Origin: an uncultured Eubacteriales bacterium
Lineage (GTDB): Bacteria; Bacillota; Clostridia; Lachnospirales; Anaerotignaceae
NCBI GenBank assembly: GCA_934256695.1
Contig: CAKQPE010000006.1
Location: 1 to 42,782 of the forward strand
DNA: 42,782 nt
Direction of reading: 5' to 3'
Below, piece after piece: positions 7,500 through 15,373 of the stretch; positions within the stretch are counted from its first letter, which is position 1, and each line of letters opens with the position of its first letter. The position numbers were made by a program, and so were the translations under genes. The notes beneath the pieces are model-generated. The model saw only the letters and a program-made list of their open reading frames with translations, did no database searches and was not told the origin of the DNA.

Positions 7500-8480
7500 A
7501 TGGACGAAATATTTGAAAAAATTCTTTTTAACGGGTATGGCTTAAAGCTTTATTCGGCAAAGAGGACAAGAACCTGTCTTGTATGCAACACGGACAAAGG
7601 TGTTATAGCACTAAAAAAACGTCCTGCAGACAGCCTTATGGTATCATTCGAAGGTGCGTGCAGAGAAAAAATTACACAAAACGGATTTGATAAAATAAAC
7701 TGTTTTATAAAGACCGTCGAAGATGAATACTGCTTTACATACCTTGATCAAACATATACTGCCGAGCCTTACTGCGAGCTAAGTATGCCGGATACCGATG
7801 ATAAAAAAGTTATTTTCTCTGCGGTAGAGACTCTTGCCAATATGCACAATGCGGCGTATGGTCTGGAGTTTGATGGAGGCAGAAGCACTATTGGCAGATT
7901 AGAGGAGCTGTTTAACAAAAGAACGGCATATCTGAGGCATATACGTAAGGATATAGTCCGCAGAGGCGATTATGACATAATGGACATGATTATAAAAAAT
8001 AATTATGATTACTTTATAAACAGAAGTGTTGAGGCTATTGAAAAACTTAAAAATTCCGGCTATGAAAAAATTGTTTCTGACTCTGCCGAAAAAAAAACAT
8101 TTTGCCATAACTCGTATAAAAGCGGAAATTATATGGTTGACAAAAACAATAATATTTTCATAGAAAGTATGCCTAAGGCAGCCTACGAAATACCTTGTTG
8201 GGATATTGCGTTTTTCTTGAGAAGAATGATGAAAAAACCATGTTTTGACGGCGAATATACAAAAAAGATTTTATTCATATACTCAAATAATACTGCCTTT
8301 ACAAAACAGGAAGAAGATGTTGTAATGGCTGTAATAACATTCCCTTGGAAATTTATGAATTTATGCAATGAATATTACAATAAAAAGAGAAACTACTGTC
8401 TTACTCCTGCTGTGGAAAGATTTCAAAGGTGCATAGAGGCATCGGTAAACGAAGAAAAAATACTTCTGGGTGAGAGTTGA
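7500..8480 (+). CDS. CotS-like spore coat protein, probable pseudokinase
   Basis: Resembles the CotS/YutH spore coat family, which has an aminoglycoside-phosphotransferase (kinase-like) fold. The region around residues 200-245 corresponds to the kinase catalytic loop and metal site: CHNSYKSGN at 202-210 sits where active members have HGD..N, and FIESMP at 220-225 replaces the IDFD-type segment. WDIAFFLRRMM (234-244) matches the helix after it. Both usual acidic residues are replaced, so catalysis is unlikely and a structural coat role is more probable. At 326 aa it is near family length. ATG 7500 has TGGGGGA upstream. The gene suggests a sporulating lineage. Confidence 0.7.
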   Translation: MDEIFEKILFNGYGLKLYSAKRTRTCLVCNTDKGVIALKKRPADSLMVSFEGACREKITQNGFDKINCFIKTVEDEYCFTYLDQTYTAEPYCELSMPDTDDKKVIFSAVETLANMHNAAYGLEFDGGRSTIGRLEELFNKRTAYLRHIRKDIVRRGDYDIMDMIIKNNYDYFINRSVEAIEKLKNSGYEKIVSDSAEKKTFCHNSYKSGNYMVDKNNNIFIESMPKAAYEIPCWDIAFFLRRMMKKPCFDGEYTKKILFIYSNNTAFTKQEEDVVMAVITFPWKFMNLCNEYYNKKRNYCLTPAVERFQRCIEASVNEEKILLGES

Positions 8481-8487
8481 TTTTATT

Positions 8488-8600
8488 AAAAATACCCTTT
8501 TCGTCAAGCTACGCTTGCCACCTTCCATTTCGGGAACGGCTTATTAGCGACAATTTTATATTTAATCACAAAATACCGTGACTTGTCACGGTATTTTCAG
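8488..8600 (+). repeat. Foldback repeat fragment plus hairpin C
   Basis: A CAAGC/GCTTG hairpin and CACCTTCCATTTCGGG sequence of the CCCTCATCCG family are followed by AATACCGTGAC/GTCACGGTATT (8572-8597), the hairpin C of the three-hairpin family. It lies directly downstream of the CotS-like gene and probably ends its transcript. Confidence 0.55.
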
Positions 8601-8625
8601 ACTGTAGACAAAGTTATTTTATAAA

Positions 8626-8834
8626 GCGGAAGGGTTCGGGAAACGAATGGGTTTCCCGAATGGAATCCGCAGTCGGAATTCATTTCCGACGAGGAAAACA
8701 GCAGGTTTCAAGGCTTTTAAGCCGATGGAACCTGTCTGTTTATTCCTTTGTTTGAACAAGTCGAAATCCTGATTTCGACTTAGGTGTCGACTTTGTCGAC
8801 ACCCTCAAAATACTGTGACTTGTCACGGTATTTT
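8626..8834. repeat. Run of consecutive perfect hairpins in a non-coding gap
   Basis: In order: GCGGA/TCCGC (8626, 8666) enclosing TTCGGGAAAC/GTTTCCCGAA (8635-8644, 8651-8660); GTCGGAA/TTCCGAC (8672-8690); CAGGTTTC/GGAACCTG (8702, 8727) enclosing GGCTT/AAGCC; AAGTCGAAAT/ATTTCGACTT (8758-8781); GGTGTCGAC/GTCGACACC (8783-8803); AATACTGTGAC/GTCACGGTATT (8808-8833, one G-T). Almost every base of 209 nt is in a stem or short loop. The only open frame across it is not convincing. The remainder of the gap to 8981 is AT-rich. Confidence 0.6.
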
Positions 8835-8981
8835 ATTAAAAGTTCATAGGGTTTGAGATATTTTAATGATATGTTATGCCATATAATTATGCTTGCTATT
8901 TTTAGGCTTAAATAATAAAATATATTATATAGAAGGATATGCTGGTTTATTGAAAATAAAAATATACAAAGGCGGTATGCC

Positions 8982-10442
8982 ATGGGAAAATATAATTTTG
9001 AAAAAGATAATGGAAATTTCAGTGAGACACGGCGTCTTGACACAATAAACAAAGAAATAAAGAAAATAGAGAAAAAACGCACAGAAAATCAAGATTTTGA
9101 TTTTGAAAATATCGATGACGAGTGTGACGAAAAAGTTTTTGGTTTCAATAAAATAATCGCCGTTATAATAATAGTTTTGTGTACTGTTTTTATAGCAGGC
9201 GGGTGTTATGTCGTTTCTCAGATTATATCCATAGGAAAGGATACCGGCAACAGACATTCCGATATAATAATGGATAGTTCATCATCAGGTCAAACAGCCG
9301 ATACGGCAGAGGACAACAACGTAGACCTTGGTGTTGTTGTGGGGAAAACGGGAAAGGGTATTTCTGTTTTCGATACAGTTTCGGATAAGACGGTTAAGGC
9401 AGAGGTATCAAACAGCACAATAATAACAGGTGCAAACGGCGGAAGAATTTCACTTTCGGATATTTCGGAAGGTGATCTGGTAACGATTAAATTTACAGAT
9501 GACAATAAAGCAGAAGAAATTCGTTTTCCGCAAGATGCATGGAGATATAATTCCGTAACGGGAATGAAAATTGATGTTGAAAAAATGACCGCAGAAATAG
9601 ATGATACCTTGTTTGATTATGATAACGGCACATTCTTTACATACAGCGGAAACGAGATTTATCCCGGAGACATTGAAATAAGCGATACAGTAACTCTTTA
9701 CGGAGTTAAAAACCATGTGCTTAGTGCAAGAGTGGAGAAGTATCACGGATATATTGTGCTTAAAAATGCCGAAAAAGTTGAAAATATATCCGTGACAGTG
9801 GATTTCGGAGAGCCTTTAAGCTTAAATATATATGAAATACCTGTTTCCTGTGGCAGACATACAGTTGTTGTAACCGGTTCAAATATAGATGACTATATGG
9901 CAGAACTTGATGTGGCAGAAAAAGAAAAATCCGAAATAGATATTTCTTCCTCGGCAAACAGGGCAAGGATTGTTCTTAATGTAAATGCAGACAACTATAA
10001 TGTCTATATAAACGGAGCCGAATATCCTAAAAATACAACTGAGGTTTATGTAAATAAGGGTATATATGATATTACCGTAACAGCAGACGGTTATACGGAT
10101 TATTCATCTAAAGCAGACTGTACGTCGGGAAATATTGAAATGGATATAAACCTTGAAAAAGGGTCAATATTAAGCGGCGATACGCCAAATGGACATTCGG
10201 CAAATACAGCACAGGTACAGGAAAAAACGCAACAGGCAGCACCTAAGGGAAATATTACTGTTTATACAAATCCCGGCTGGGCAAAGGTATATGTTGACGA
10301 TGAGTATGTTGGTGTTTCTCCGGTTATGGTTAATCTTGAATACGGTCAGCATACAATAAAGGCAAAAGACAGTGCCGGAAATGTACGTGAAGAAACAGCT
10401 GACATTGACGGACCTGACGAAACAATAAAGATTGATTTTTAA
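8982..10442 (+). CDS. Membrane-anchored PEGA-domain protein
   Basis: A 486-aa single-pass protein. Residues 1-50 are charged and cytoplasmic. A membrane segment follows at about 57-80, then a Ser/Asp-rich linker and a large extracellular part. The extracellular part is built of beta-rich modules. PEGA-type repeats are visible near residues 325-400 (VYINGAEYPKNTTEVYVNKG then YDITVTADGY) and most clearly at 425-480 (AKVYVDDEYVGVSPVMVNLE then YGQHTIKAKD). PEGA domains are surface modules of unknown, probably binding, function. Low-complexity Gln/Ala/Thr sequence links the last two. ATG 8982 follows AAAGGCGG. It is 43 nt upstream of the phosphohexomutase start, so cotranscription is possible. Confidence 0.8.
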   Translation: MGKYNFEKDNGNFSETRRLDTINKEIKKIEKKRTENQDFDFENIDDECDEKVFGFNKIIAVIIIVLCTVFIAGGCYVVSQIISIGKDTGNRHSDIIMDSSSSGQTADTAEDNNVDLGVVVGKTGKGISVFDTVSDKTVKAEVSNSTIITGANGGRISLSDISEGDLVTIKFTDDNKAEEIRFPQDAWRYNSVTGMKIDVEKMTAEIDDTLFDYDNGTFFTYSGNEIYPGDIEISDTVTLYGVKNHVLSARVEKYHGYIVLKNAEKVENISVTVDFGEPLSLNIYEIPVSCGRHTVVVTGSNIDDYMAELDVAEKEKSEIDISSSANRARIVLNVNADNYNVYINGAEYPKNTTEVYVNKGIYDITVTADGYTDYSSKADCTSGNIEMDINLEKGSILSGDTPNGHSANTAQVQEKTQQAAPKGNITVYTNPGWAKVYVDDEYVGVSPVMVNLEYGQHTIKAKDSAGNVREETADIDGPDETIKIDF

Positions 10443-10485
10443 TTATTTAAAAATAATTGATAAAAATAAGGGAGGCAATGAGCAA

Positions 10486-12219
10486 ATGGGCTACAGAGAA
10501 AAATATGAAAGCTGGCTTAATGACCCATGCTTTGATGAGACAACAAAGGCAGAGCTTAGATCAATAGCAGATGATGACAAAGAAATAAAGGAAAGATTTT
10601 ATAAAGATTTGGAGTTCGGTACAGGCGGTCTTAGAGGAATAATGGGTGCCGGTACAAACAGAATGAATATATACACAGTAGGAAAGGCAACACAGGGTCT
10701 TGCCGACTATATTCTTGAAAATAATCCAAACGGCGGAAAAATGGGTGTTGCCGTTGCATATGATTCAAGAAATATGTCACCGGAGTTTGCGAAAAGAACA
10801 GGTCTTATACTTGCGGCAAACGGAATAAAGGCATATGTTTTTGAATCCTTGAGACCTACACCTGAGCTTTCTTTTAGTGTAAGGTATCTTGGCTGTACGG
10901 CAGGTGTTGTTATTACCGCAAGCCATAATCCGCCGGAATACAACGGATATAAGGTTTACTGGCAGGACGGCGGACAGGTGCCTTTCCCAAGAGATGGAGA
11001 AATAATAAAGAAGGTAAATGCCATTGAAAGCTATGCTTGTGTAAAGACTATGGATTATGATAAGGCTGTAGAAGAAGGTCTTTATGTTTCCATAGGTGCC
11101 GATGTTGACAATGAGTTTATAAAGAATGTAAAAGCACAGTCAATTAATCCCGATATAGTAGCAAAAACGGCAGACAGCCTTAAAATAGTTTATACGCCGC
11201 TTCATGGAACAGGCAATCTTCCTGTAAGGCGTGTGCTTAAAGAAATTGGTTTTAAGAACGTATATGTTGTGCCGGAGCAGGAGCTTCCGGACGGAAACTT
11301 CTCTACAGTAGGCTATCCTAATCCGGAGGACCCTAAGGCATTTGCACTTGCTGTTGAGCTGGCAAAGAATGTTGACGCAGATGTAATAATAGGTACAGAC
11401 CCGGACTGTGACAGAGTAGGTGTTGTTGTTAAGGATTCGGAAGGAAAATACGAGGTGCTTACAGGCAATATGACAGGAGCACTTCTTACAAACTATGTCC
11501 TTTCCCAGAAAAAAGAAAAGGGTATGCTTCCTGCAAACGGTGCTGTTGTAAAAACAATAGTTACAACGGAGATGATAAGACCTATAGCGGAAAAATACAA
11601 TGTTAAGCTTTTTGATGTACTTACAGGCTTTAAATATATCGGTGAAAAAATAAAACAGTTTGAAGAAAGCGGAGACTATTCTTTTGTGTTCGGTTTTGAA
11701 GAAAGCTACGGCTGCCTTTCCGGTACATATGCAAGAGATAAGGACGCAGTTGTTGCCTCAATGCTTATTGCGGAGCTTACGGCATTTTACAAAAATCAGG
11801 GCAAGACACTTTATGACGGACTTATTGAGCTTTACAAAGAATACGGATTCTATAAAGAAGGCATAACTTCTATTACACTTAAAGGCATAGAGGGCGTTGA
11901 AAAGATAAAGTATATCATGGATACTTTAAGAAATAATCCGCCTAAGGAGTTTAACGGAACAAATGTAAAATGGCTTAGGGATTATACAAAGACAGAATTT
12001 ACAAATATGCTTACAGGTGAGAAAGAAGAAAATAAGCTGCCTTCCTCAAACGTACTTCACTATACATTGGAAAACGGTGACTGGGTATGTGTAAGACCTT
12101 CCGGCACAGAGCCTAAGATAAAGATTTATTACGGAATTAAGGGAACAAGCCTTTCCGATGCGGCAGAAAAGAAAGATGCTTTGGAAAGCTATGTTAAAAA
12201 ACTTGTAGACAGTCTTTAA
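10486..12219 (+). CDS. Phosphohexomutase (phosphoglucomutase/phosphomannomutase family)
   Basis: Interconverts hexose 1- and 6-phosphates, linking glycolysis to cell-wall and glycogen sugars. The four alpha-D-phosphohexomutase landmarks are present: TASHNP with phospho-acceptor Ser146; the metal loop DPDCD with Asp305, 307 and 309; the sugar-specificity GFEESYG; and the phosphate-binding RPSGTEPK near the end. The GFEES form is typical of PGM/PgcA-like enzymes. I place the start at ATG 10486 (577 aa) because AAGGGAGG lies 10-17 nt before it; the open frame extends 18 codons upstream without a ribosome site. Phosphopentomutase activity is also known in this subfamily, so the substrate is not certain. 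Confidence 0.92.
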   Translation: MGYREKYESWLNDPCFDETTKAELRSIADDDKEIKERFYKDLEFGTGGLRGIMGAGTNRMNIYTVGKATQGLADYILENNPNGGKMGVAVAYDSRNMSPEFAKRTGLILAANGIKAYVFESLRPTPELSFSVRYLGCTAGVVITASHNPPEYNGYKVYWQDGGQVPFPRDGEIIKKVNAIESYACVKTMDYDKAVEEGLYVSIGADVDNEFIKNVKAQSINPDIVAKTADSLKIVYTPLHGTGNLPVRRVLKEIGFKNVYVVPEQELPDGNFSTVGYPNPEDPKAFALAVELAKNVDADVIIGTDPDCDRVGVVVKDSEGKYEVLTGNMTGALLTNYVLSQKKEKGMLPANGAVVKTIVTTEMIRPIAEKYNVKLFDVLTGFKYIGEKIKQFEESGDYSFVFGFEESYGCLSGTYARDKDAVVASMLIAELTAFYKNQGKTLYDGLIELYKEYGFYKEGITSITLKGIEGVEKIKYIMDTLRNNPPKEFNGTNVKWLRDYTKTEFTNMLTGEKEENKLPSSNVLHYTLENGDWVCVRPSGTEPKIKIYYGIKGTSLSDAAEKKDALESYVKKLVDSL

Positions 12220-12286
12220 GTTTTAAAAATACATATTTGAGTTTTTATAATTGTTAATAAATATAAGGGGTTTAAGGGAGAAGAAA

Positions 12287-12469
12287 ATGAACAAAAGATT
12301 AGCTGTTTTAATGTCGCTTATAATGTGCCTTTTTGTACCGAGTGTATGTATGGCATCACAGGGCGGCGGAGTACCGACTTTTACAAAGATACTTGCCGTT
12401 GTACTTATTATAATTTTTATTTTAACATCTTTGATTATGATTGTTTTCAATAAGAATAATAAGAAGTAA
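12287..12469 (+). CDS. Small membrane protein, 60 aa
   Basis: A short protein with an N-terminal hydrophobic segment that looks like a signal peptide (MNKRLAVLMSLIMCLFV, with MAS at 22-24 as a possible cleavage site). A Gly-rich turn follows, then a strong second hydrophobic helix (about 34-54) and an Asn/Lys tail. ATG 12287 is supported by AGGGAGAAG; the upstream in-frame ATG at 12251 has no ribosome site. It follows the phosphohexomutase by 67 nt. I do not recognise the family. Confidence 0.65.
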   Translation: MNKRLAVLMSLIMCLFVPSVCMASQGGGVPTFTKILAVVLIIIFILTSLIMIVFNKNNKK

Positions 12470-12516
12470 AATATAAGGGCTTAAAACCAACGATAATTTT
12501 ATATTTATAATAAAAG

Positions 12517-12606
12517 TCCATGACGTTTGTCATGGACTTTTTTAAAGTTTAGGTCAATCCTTTTTAAAGGATTGTGGGGTTTGGGGCAACGCCCCAAGGT
12601 CTTTTA
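12517..12606 (-). repeat. Three-hairpin element overlapping the Nudix gene end
   Basis: On the minus strand: hairpin A TTGGGGC/GCCCCAA, hairpin B AATCCTTT/AAAGGATT, linker GACCTAAACTTTAAA, hairpin C AGTCCATGAC/GTCATGGACT. It serves both the Nudix gene and, as a bidirectional hairpin, the convergent small membrane protein gene. Hairpins A and B are inside the Nudix reading frame. Confidence 0.7.
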
Positions 12607-13222
12607 TCTTTATTATCTCGCAGAGATTTTTAATCATTCGTGCCGTAAGTCCCCAGATAACATCACCGTTGTATTCGTAGAAATATTCAATCATTTTAGG
12701 CTTGGACCACTGATAGTTCTTTCCGCCGAATATTTTGTCAAAAGGAAAATCGGACGGAAATTCGTGCTTCATGTTGATTGTATATTTTTCCGGTACGGTT
12801 TCCATAAAAAACCTTAACGGAACGGATACTGCCTTTTCTACCTCGTCATGGCTTAAAGTCATGTTTTTTACGGCAGAAAGATTTATTTTGGCAGCTATGG
12901 GAATTATGTATATGCCGAAGGGCGAAACAATAAAGTCAAGACGCCCCATTATATCAATATCTTTTTCTTGTATTCCTGTTTCCTCAAAGGTTTCACGTAC
13001 TGCCGTTTCTTCGGGAGACTCGTTATTTTCCGCACGTCCGCCTGGGAAACAAAAATCTCCCGGCTGATGATCCAAGTCTAAGGCACGTTGGGTAATGAGA
13101 ACTTTAATTTCGCCGTTTTCCTCATAAAGTGGGACAAGCACTGCCGCAGGCATAAGTCCGCCGGAAGAAGAAAGTGTACGCTGCCTGAATATATTTTCTA
13201 TTTTTTTGAAATCAATATCCAT
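12554..13222 (-). CDS. Nudix hydrolase, CoA pyrophosphatase (NudL) type
   Basis: Hydrolyses a nucleoside diphosphate derivative, probably CoA or acyl-CoA to phosphopantetheine forms. The Nudix box is complete: G..E..REtfEEtGI within GRAENNESPEETAVRETFEE and TGI. The segment just before it (LITQRALDLDHQPGDFCFPG) matches the UPF0035 signature that marks CoA pyrophosphatases. At 222 aa it is slightly long because its last ~16 residues (DLGALPQTPQSFKKD) are encoded by an intergenic repeat. ATG 13222 lies 2 nt after the recombinase stop, and its AAGGAGAG site is inside that gene, so it is translationally coupled as the last gene of a three-gene operon. Confidence 0.88.
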   Translation of the reverse strand: MDIDFKKIENIFRQRTLSSSGGLMPAAVLVPLYEENGEIKVLITQRALDLDHQPGDFCFPGGRAENNESPEETAVRETFEETGIQEKDIDIMGRLDFIVSPFGIYIIPIAAKINLSAVKNMTLSHDEVEKAVSVPLRFFMETVPEKYTINMKHEFPSDFPFDKIFGGKNYQWSKPKMIEYFYEYNGDVIWGLTARMIKNLCEIIKIKDLGALPQTPQSFKKD

Positions 13223-13224
13223 TG

Positions 13225-14298
13225 TTATTCTCTCCTTAATTTTATAAATTTTGCCGCCTTTCGTCGGTTGCTGTCCTCCATACGGGCATAGTGTTTTTTG
13301 GTTGTGTTTACATCGGCATGACCTAAAACATCGGCTACAAGATAAATATCGCCGGTTTCGTTATAAAGTGTTGTGCCGTAGGTACTTCTTAATTTATGTG
13401 GTGTTATTTTTTTAAGCTGAACACTTACGGAGGAATATTTTTTAACAAGATTTTGTACGGCTCTTGTGGTAATTCGGCTTTTCTGTGTTGAAAGAAAAAG
13501 AGCCGTTTCACTGCCTTGCTTAGGTTCGATTTTTTTTCGTTCCTCAATATAATTTAAAAGAGCCTCACGGACTTCTTCGCCAAAGTAAAGGATAGTTTCG
13601 TTTCCGCCTTTTCTGGTTACTTTAACGCCGTTTAGGTTAAAATTTATGTCTGTTATATCTATTCCCACACATTCGGATACACGCATGCCTGTGCCTACCA
13701 TAAGTGTTACTATGGCAAGGTCACGGAGCTTAGTTTTCTCGTGAAACAGTTTTTGCCTTTCCGTAAGGTCGTTTCCCGTTTCTATTTCGTCAAGAAGGTC
13801 TGCCGTTTCGTTTGGCTCAAGACGGATAATTTCCTTATCATGTATTTTAGGTGTATCTATAAGGGACGGCGGATTAGTTTTTATTTTCTGTATACGGACA
13901 AAATATTTATACATACTTCTTATGGCGGCAAGCTTTCTTGCTCTGCCTTTTTCACCGTTTTGTACGTTTATATATGAATATTTGCTGTCGGGGCGTTCTT
14001 TTTGATACAGGGTTATATGCTCCAAAAACAAATCAATATCCATTGTTTCGATTAAGTCCAAATCGGTTACGGCAAGGGTTTTCATTGTTTTGGTACACAA
14101 AACAGGGTGGTTATCCAGTATATAGTTAAAAAACAGACGCAGGTCATAGGCATAGTTTATTCTTGTTTTTACAGAAGTATTACGCTGACCGAGGCTTATA
14201 AAAAACTCAGCCGTAAAAGGCGGAATGGTTTCCAAAAGCTCACGAAGGCGAAAAAGTTCGGCTTTGTTCTGTTCCTCATAGTAGCTTTGTTTAGGCAT
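13225..14298 (-). CDS. Tyrosine recombinase (XerC/D-like)
   Basis: A site-specific DNA recombinase of the phage-integrase family. The N-terminal SAM-like core-binding domain covers about residues 20-140. The catalytic domain has the full set Arg206 (GTGMRVSE), Lys230, His301 and Arg304 (HKLR), His327 (LGHADVNTT) and Tyr337 (HYAR), so it should be active. At 357 aa it is longer than XerC/D (~300), with extra sequence around 100-120. It sits 6 nt after the TtcA-like gene, with the ribosome site inside that gene, and 2 nt before the Nudix gene. No att repeats or phage genes are visible. A chromosomal resolvase role or a domesticated integrase are both possible. Confidence 0.9.
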   Translation of the reverse strand: MPKQSYYEEQNKAELFRLRELLETIPPFTAEFFISLGQRNTSVKTRINYAYDLRLFFNYILDNHPVLCTKTMKTLAVTDLDLIETMDIDLFLEHITLYQKERPDSKYSYINVQNGEKGRARKLAAIRSMYKYFVRIQKIKTNPPSLIDTPKIHDKEIIRLEPNETADLLDEIETGNDLTERQKLFHEKTKLRDLAIVTLMVGTGMRVSECVGIDITDINFNLNGVKVTRKGGNETILYFGEEVREALLNYIEERKKIEPKQGSETALFLSTQKSRITTRAVQNLVKKYSSVSVQLKKITPHKLRSTYGTTLYNETGDIYLVADVLGHADVNTTKKHYARMEDSNRRKAAKFIKLRRE

Positions 14299-14304
14299 AA
14301 GTTA

Positions 14305-15024
14305 TCACTCCTTGCTCCAGCCGTCTATTTTTGAACGGGAGATGGCATTGAATATTTTTGTGTCTGCGTTATCGTATTTTCGGCATAAATCATTAATAAG
14401 ATCCTTCATTTCCTGACGCTTAGTGTTTCCGTTGGCAGGACATGGATTTTTTATTATCGGAAGATTGTTTTTTCTTATGTATCCTTTTATATCACTTTCC
14501 GGAACATACATAAGCGGACGGATTGAAAAAAGCTTTTTCTTTTCGAGAAAGGATACGGGCTGGAAAGTGCTTATTCTTGCCTCAAATATAAGAGACATCA
14601 TAAATGTTTCTATAATATCGTCACGGTTATGTCCGAGGGCAATTTTGTTGCAGCCAAGTTCATCTGCTTTGTTGTTTAAAGCACCCTTACGCATTTTGGC
14701 ACAAAGTGAACATGGATTGGATTCTTTTCTTGCGTCAAATATAATTTCGCCTATTTGGGTATCTATAACATGGTAATCAACATTTATTTTTTTGCAAAGA
14801 TCTTCCATAGGCGTAAAATCACTGCCATCGAAACCGAGAGAAACGGTTATGGCGCATATATCGAACTTTTTGGGATAAAATTTTCGTAAATCGCTTAAAG
14901 CAAGAAGAAGGGAGATGCTGTCCTTTCCGCCGGAAAGACCGATGGCTATTTTATCGTTTTCTTCAATCATTTTATAATCATCTACGGCTCGTCTGACGTA
15001 GCTTAAAAGTTTCTGGTGTTTCAT
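14305..15024 (-). CDS. TtcA-family tRNA thiolation enzyme
   Basis: Probably thiolates a tRNA cytidine (2-thiocytidine-32 in the model enzyme) using ATP and an iron-sulfur cluster. The PP-loop is SGGKDS at residues 31-36. The cluster cysteines are Cys105 and Cys108 (PCSLCAKMR) and Cys195 (NPCPANG), the TtcA pattern that binds [4Fe-4S] and distinguishes it from TilS and ThiI. GHNRDDIIET at 131-140 is a conserved nucleotide-site segment. It is 239 aa and lacks the C-terminal extension of E. coli TtcA. ATG 15024 follows AAAGGAG. It is first in an operon with the recombinase and Nudix genes. Confidence 0.88.
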   Translation of the reverse strand: MKHQKLLSYVRRAVDDYKMIEENDKIAIGLSGGKDSISLLLALSDLRKFYPKKFDICAITVSLGFDGSDFTPMEDLCKKINVDYHVIDTQIGEIIFDARKESNPCSLCAKMRKGALNNKADELGCNKIALGHNRDDIIETFMMSLIFEARISTFQPVSFLEKKKLFSIRPLMYVPESDIKGYIRKNNLPIIKNPCPANGNTKRQEMKDLINDLCRKYDNADTKIFNAISRSKIDGWSKE

Positions 15025-15040
15025 AGGGACTCCTTTCGGT

Positions 15041-15192
15041 AAAGACCTTGAGACTCCGTCTCAAACTCTGCAAGCCTTTAAAAAGGCTTGACCTAAACTT
15101 TATTAAAACGCAATTTCATTGCGTTTTATGTTGAAATTTACGTCCACGCTTTTTAAAGGGTTGCAGCTGTGGGCAGAGCCCACGGTTTTACA
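15041..15192. repeat. Two three-hairpin elements in inverted orientation
   Basis: Plus-strand copy 15041-15126: hairpin A TTGAGAC/GTCTCAA, hairpin B CAAGCCTTT/AAAGGCTTG, linker GACCTAAACTTTATTAAA, hairpin C AAAACGCAAT/ATTGCGTTTT. A second, minus-strand partial copy occupies 15138-15192 with hairpin A GTGGGC/GCCCAC. They lie between divergent genes, so here they cannot be terminators of either neighbour. Confidence 0.7.
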
Positions 15193-15213
15193 AGCATAAA
15201 ATCAATATTTATA

Positions 15214-15242
15214 TTGAAATTGTTTTCTGTCTAAATTATAAT
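15214..15242 (+). promoter_or_regulatory. Promoter of rel
   Basis: TTGAAA (15214-15219), 17-nt spacer, TATAAT (15237-15242). The transcript would have a ~125-nt AT-rich leader before the rel start. Confidence 0.6.
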
Positions 15243-15373
15243 ATTTTTTATACCCCTCTTTCGGTTTAAGAGTAAAAATATGGCTGAAATGGGTTAAATA
15301 TTTTTTTATAAGTATTTTGTTTTATTATCTCACAAATTGGCATTAAAAGCAAAAAGAAAGGGGGATTGGGGTT

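Noticed and set aside
8626..8834. tRNA or known small RNA gene (GGTTC-like sequence in the hairpin run)
   Set aside because: No cloverleaf, anticodon or acceptor pairing can be drawn; the hairpins are independent perfect stems.
10432..10485. Upstream start for the phosphohexomutase (18 extra codons)
   Set aside because: No ribosome site before 10432; AAGGGAGG lies directly before ATG 10486, and the extra residues are not family-like.
13225..14298. Tyrosine recombinase as integrase of a mobile element
   Set aside because: It is translationally coupled between a tRNA-thiolation gene and a Nudix gene, with no element boundaries or tRNA target seen.
14305..15024. TilS (tRNA-Ile lysidine synthetase)
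   Set aside because: Cys105, Cys108 and Cys195 in the TtcA arrangement and the absence of TilS C-terminal domains favour TtcA.
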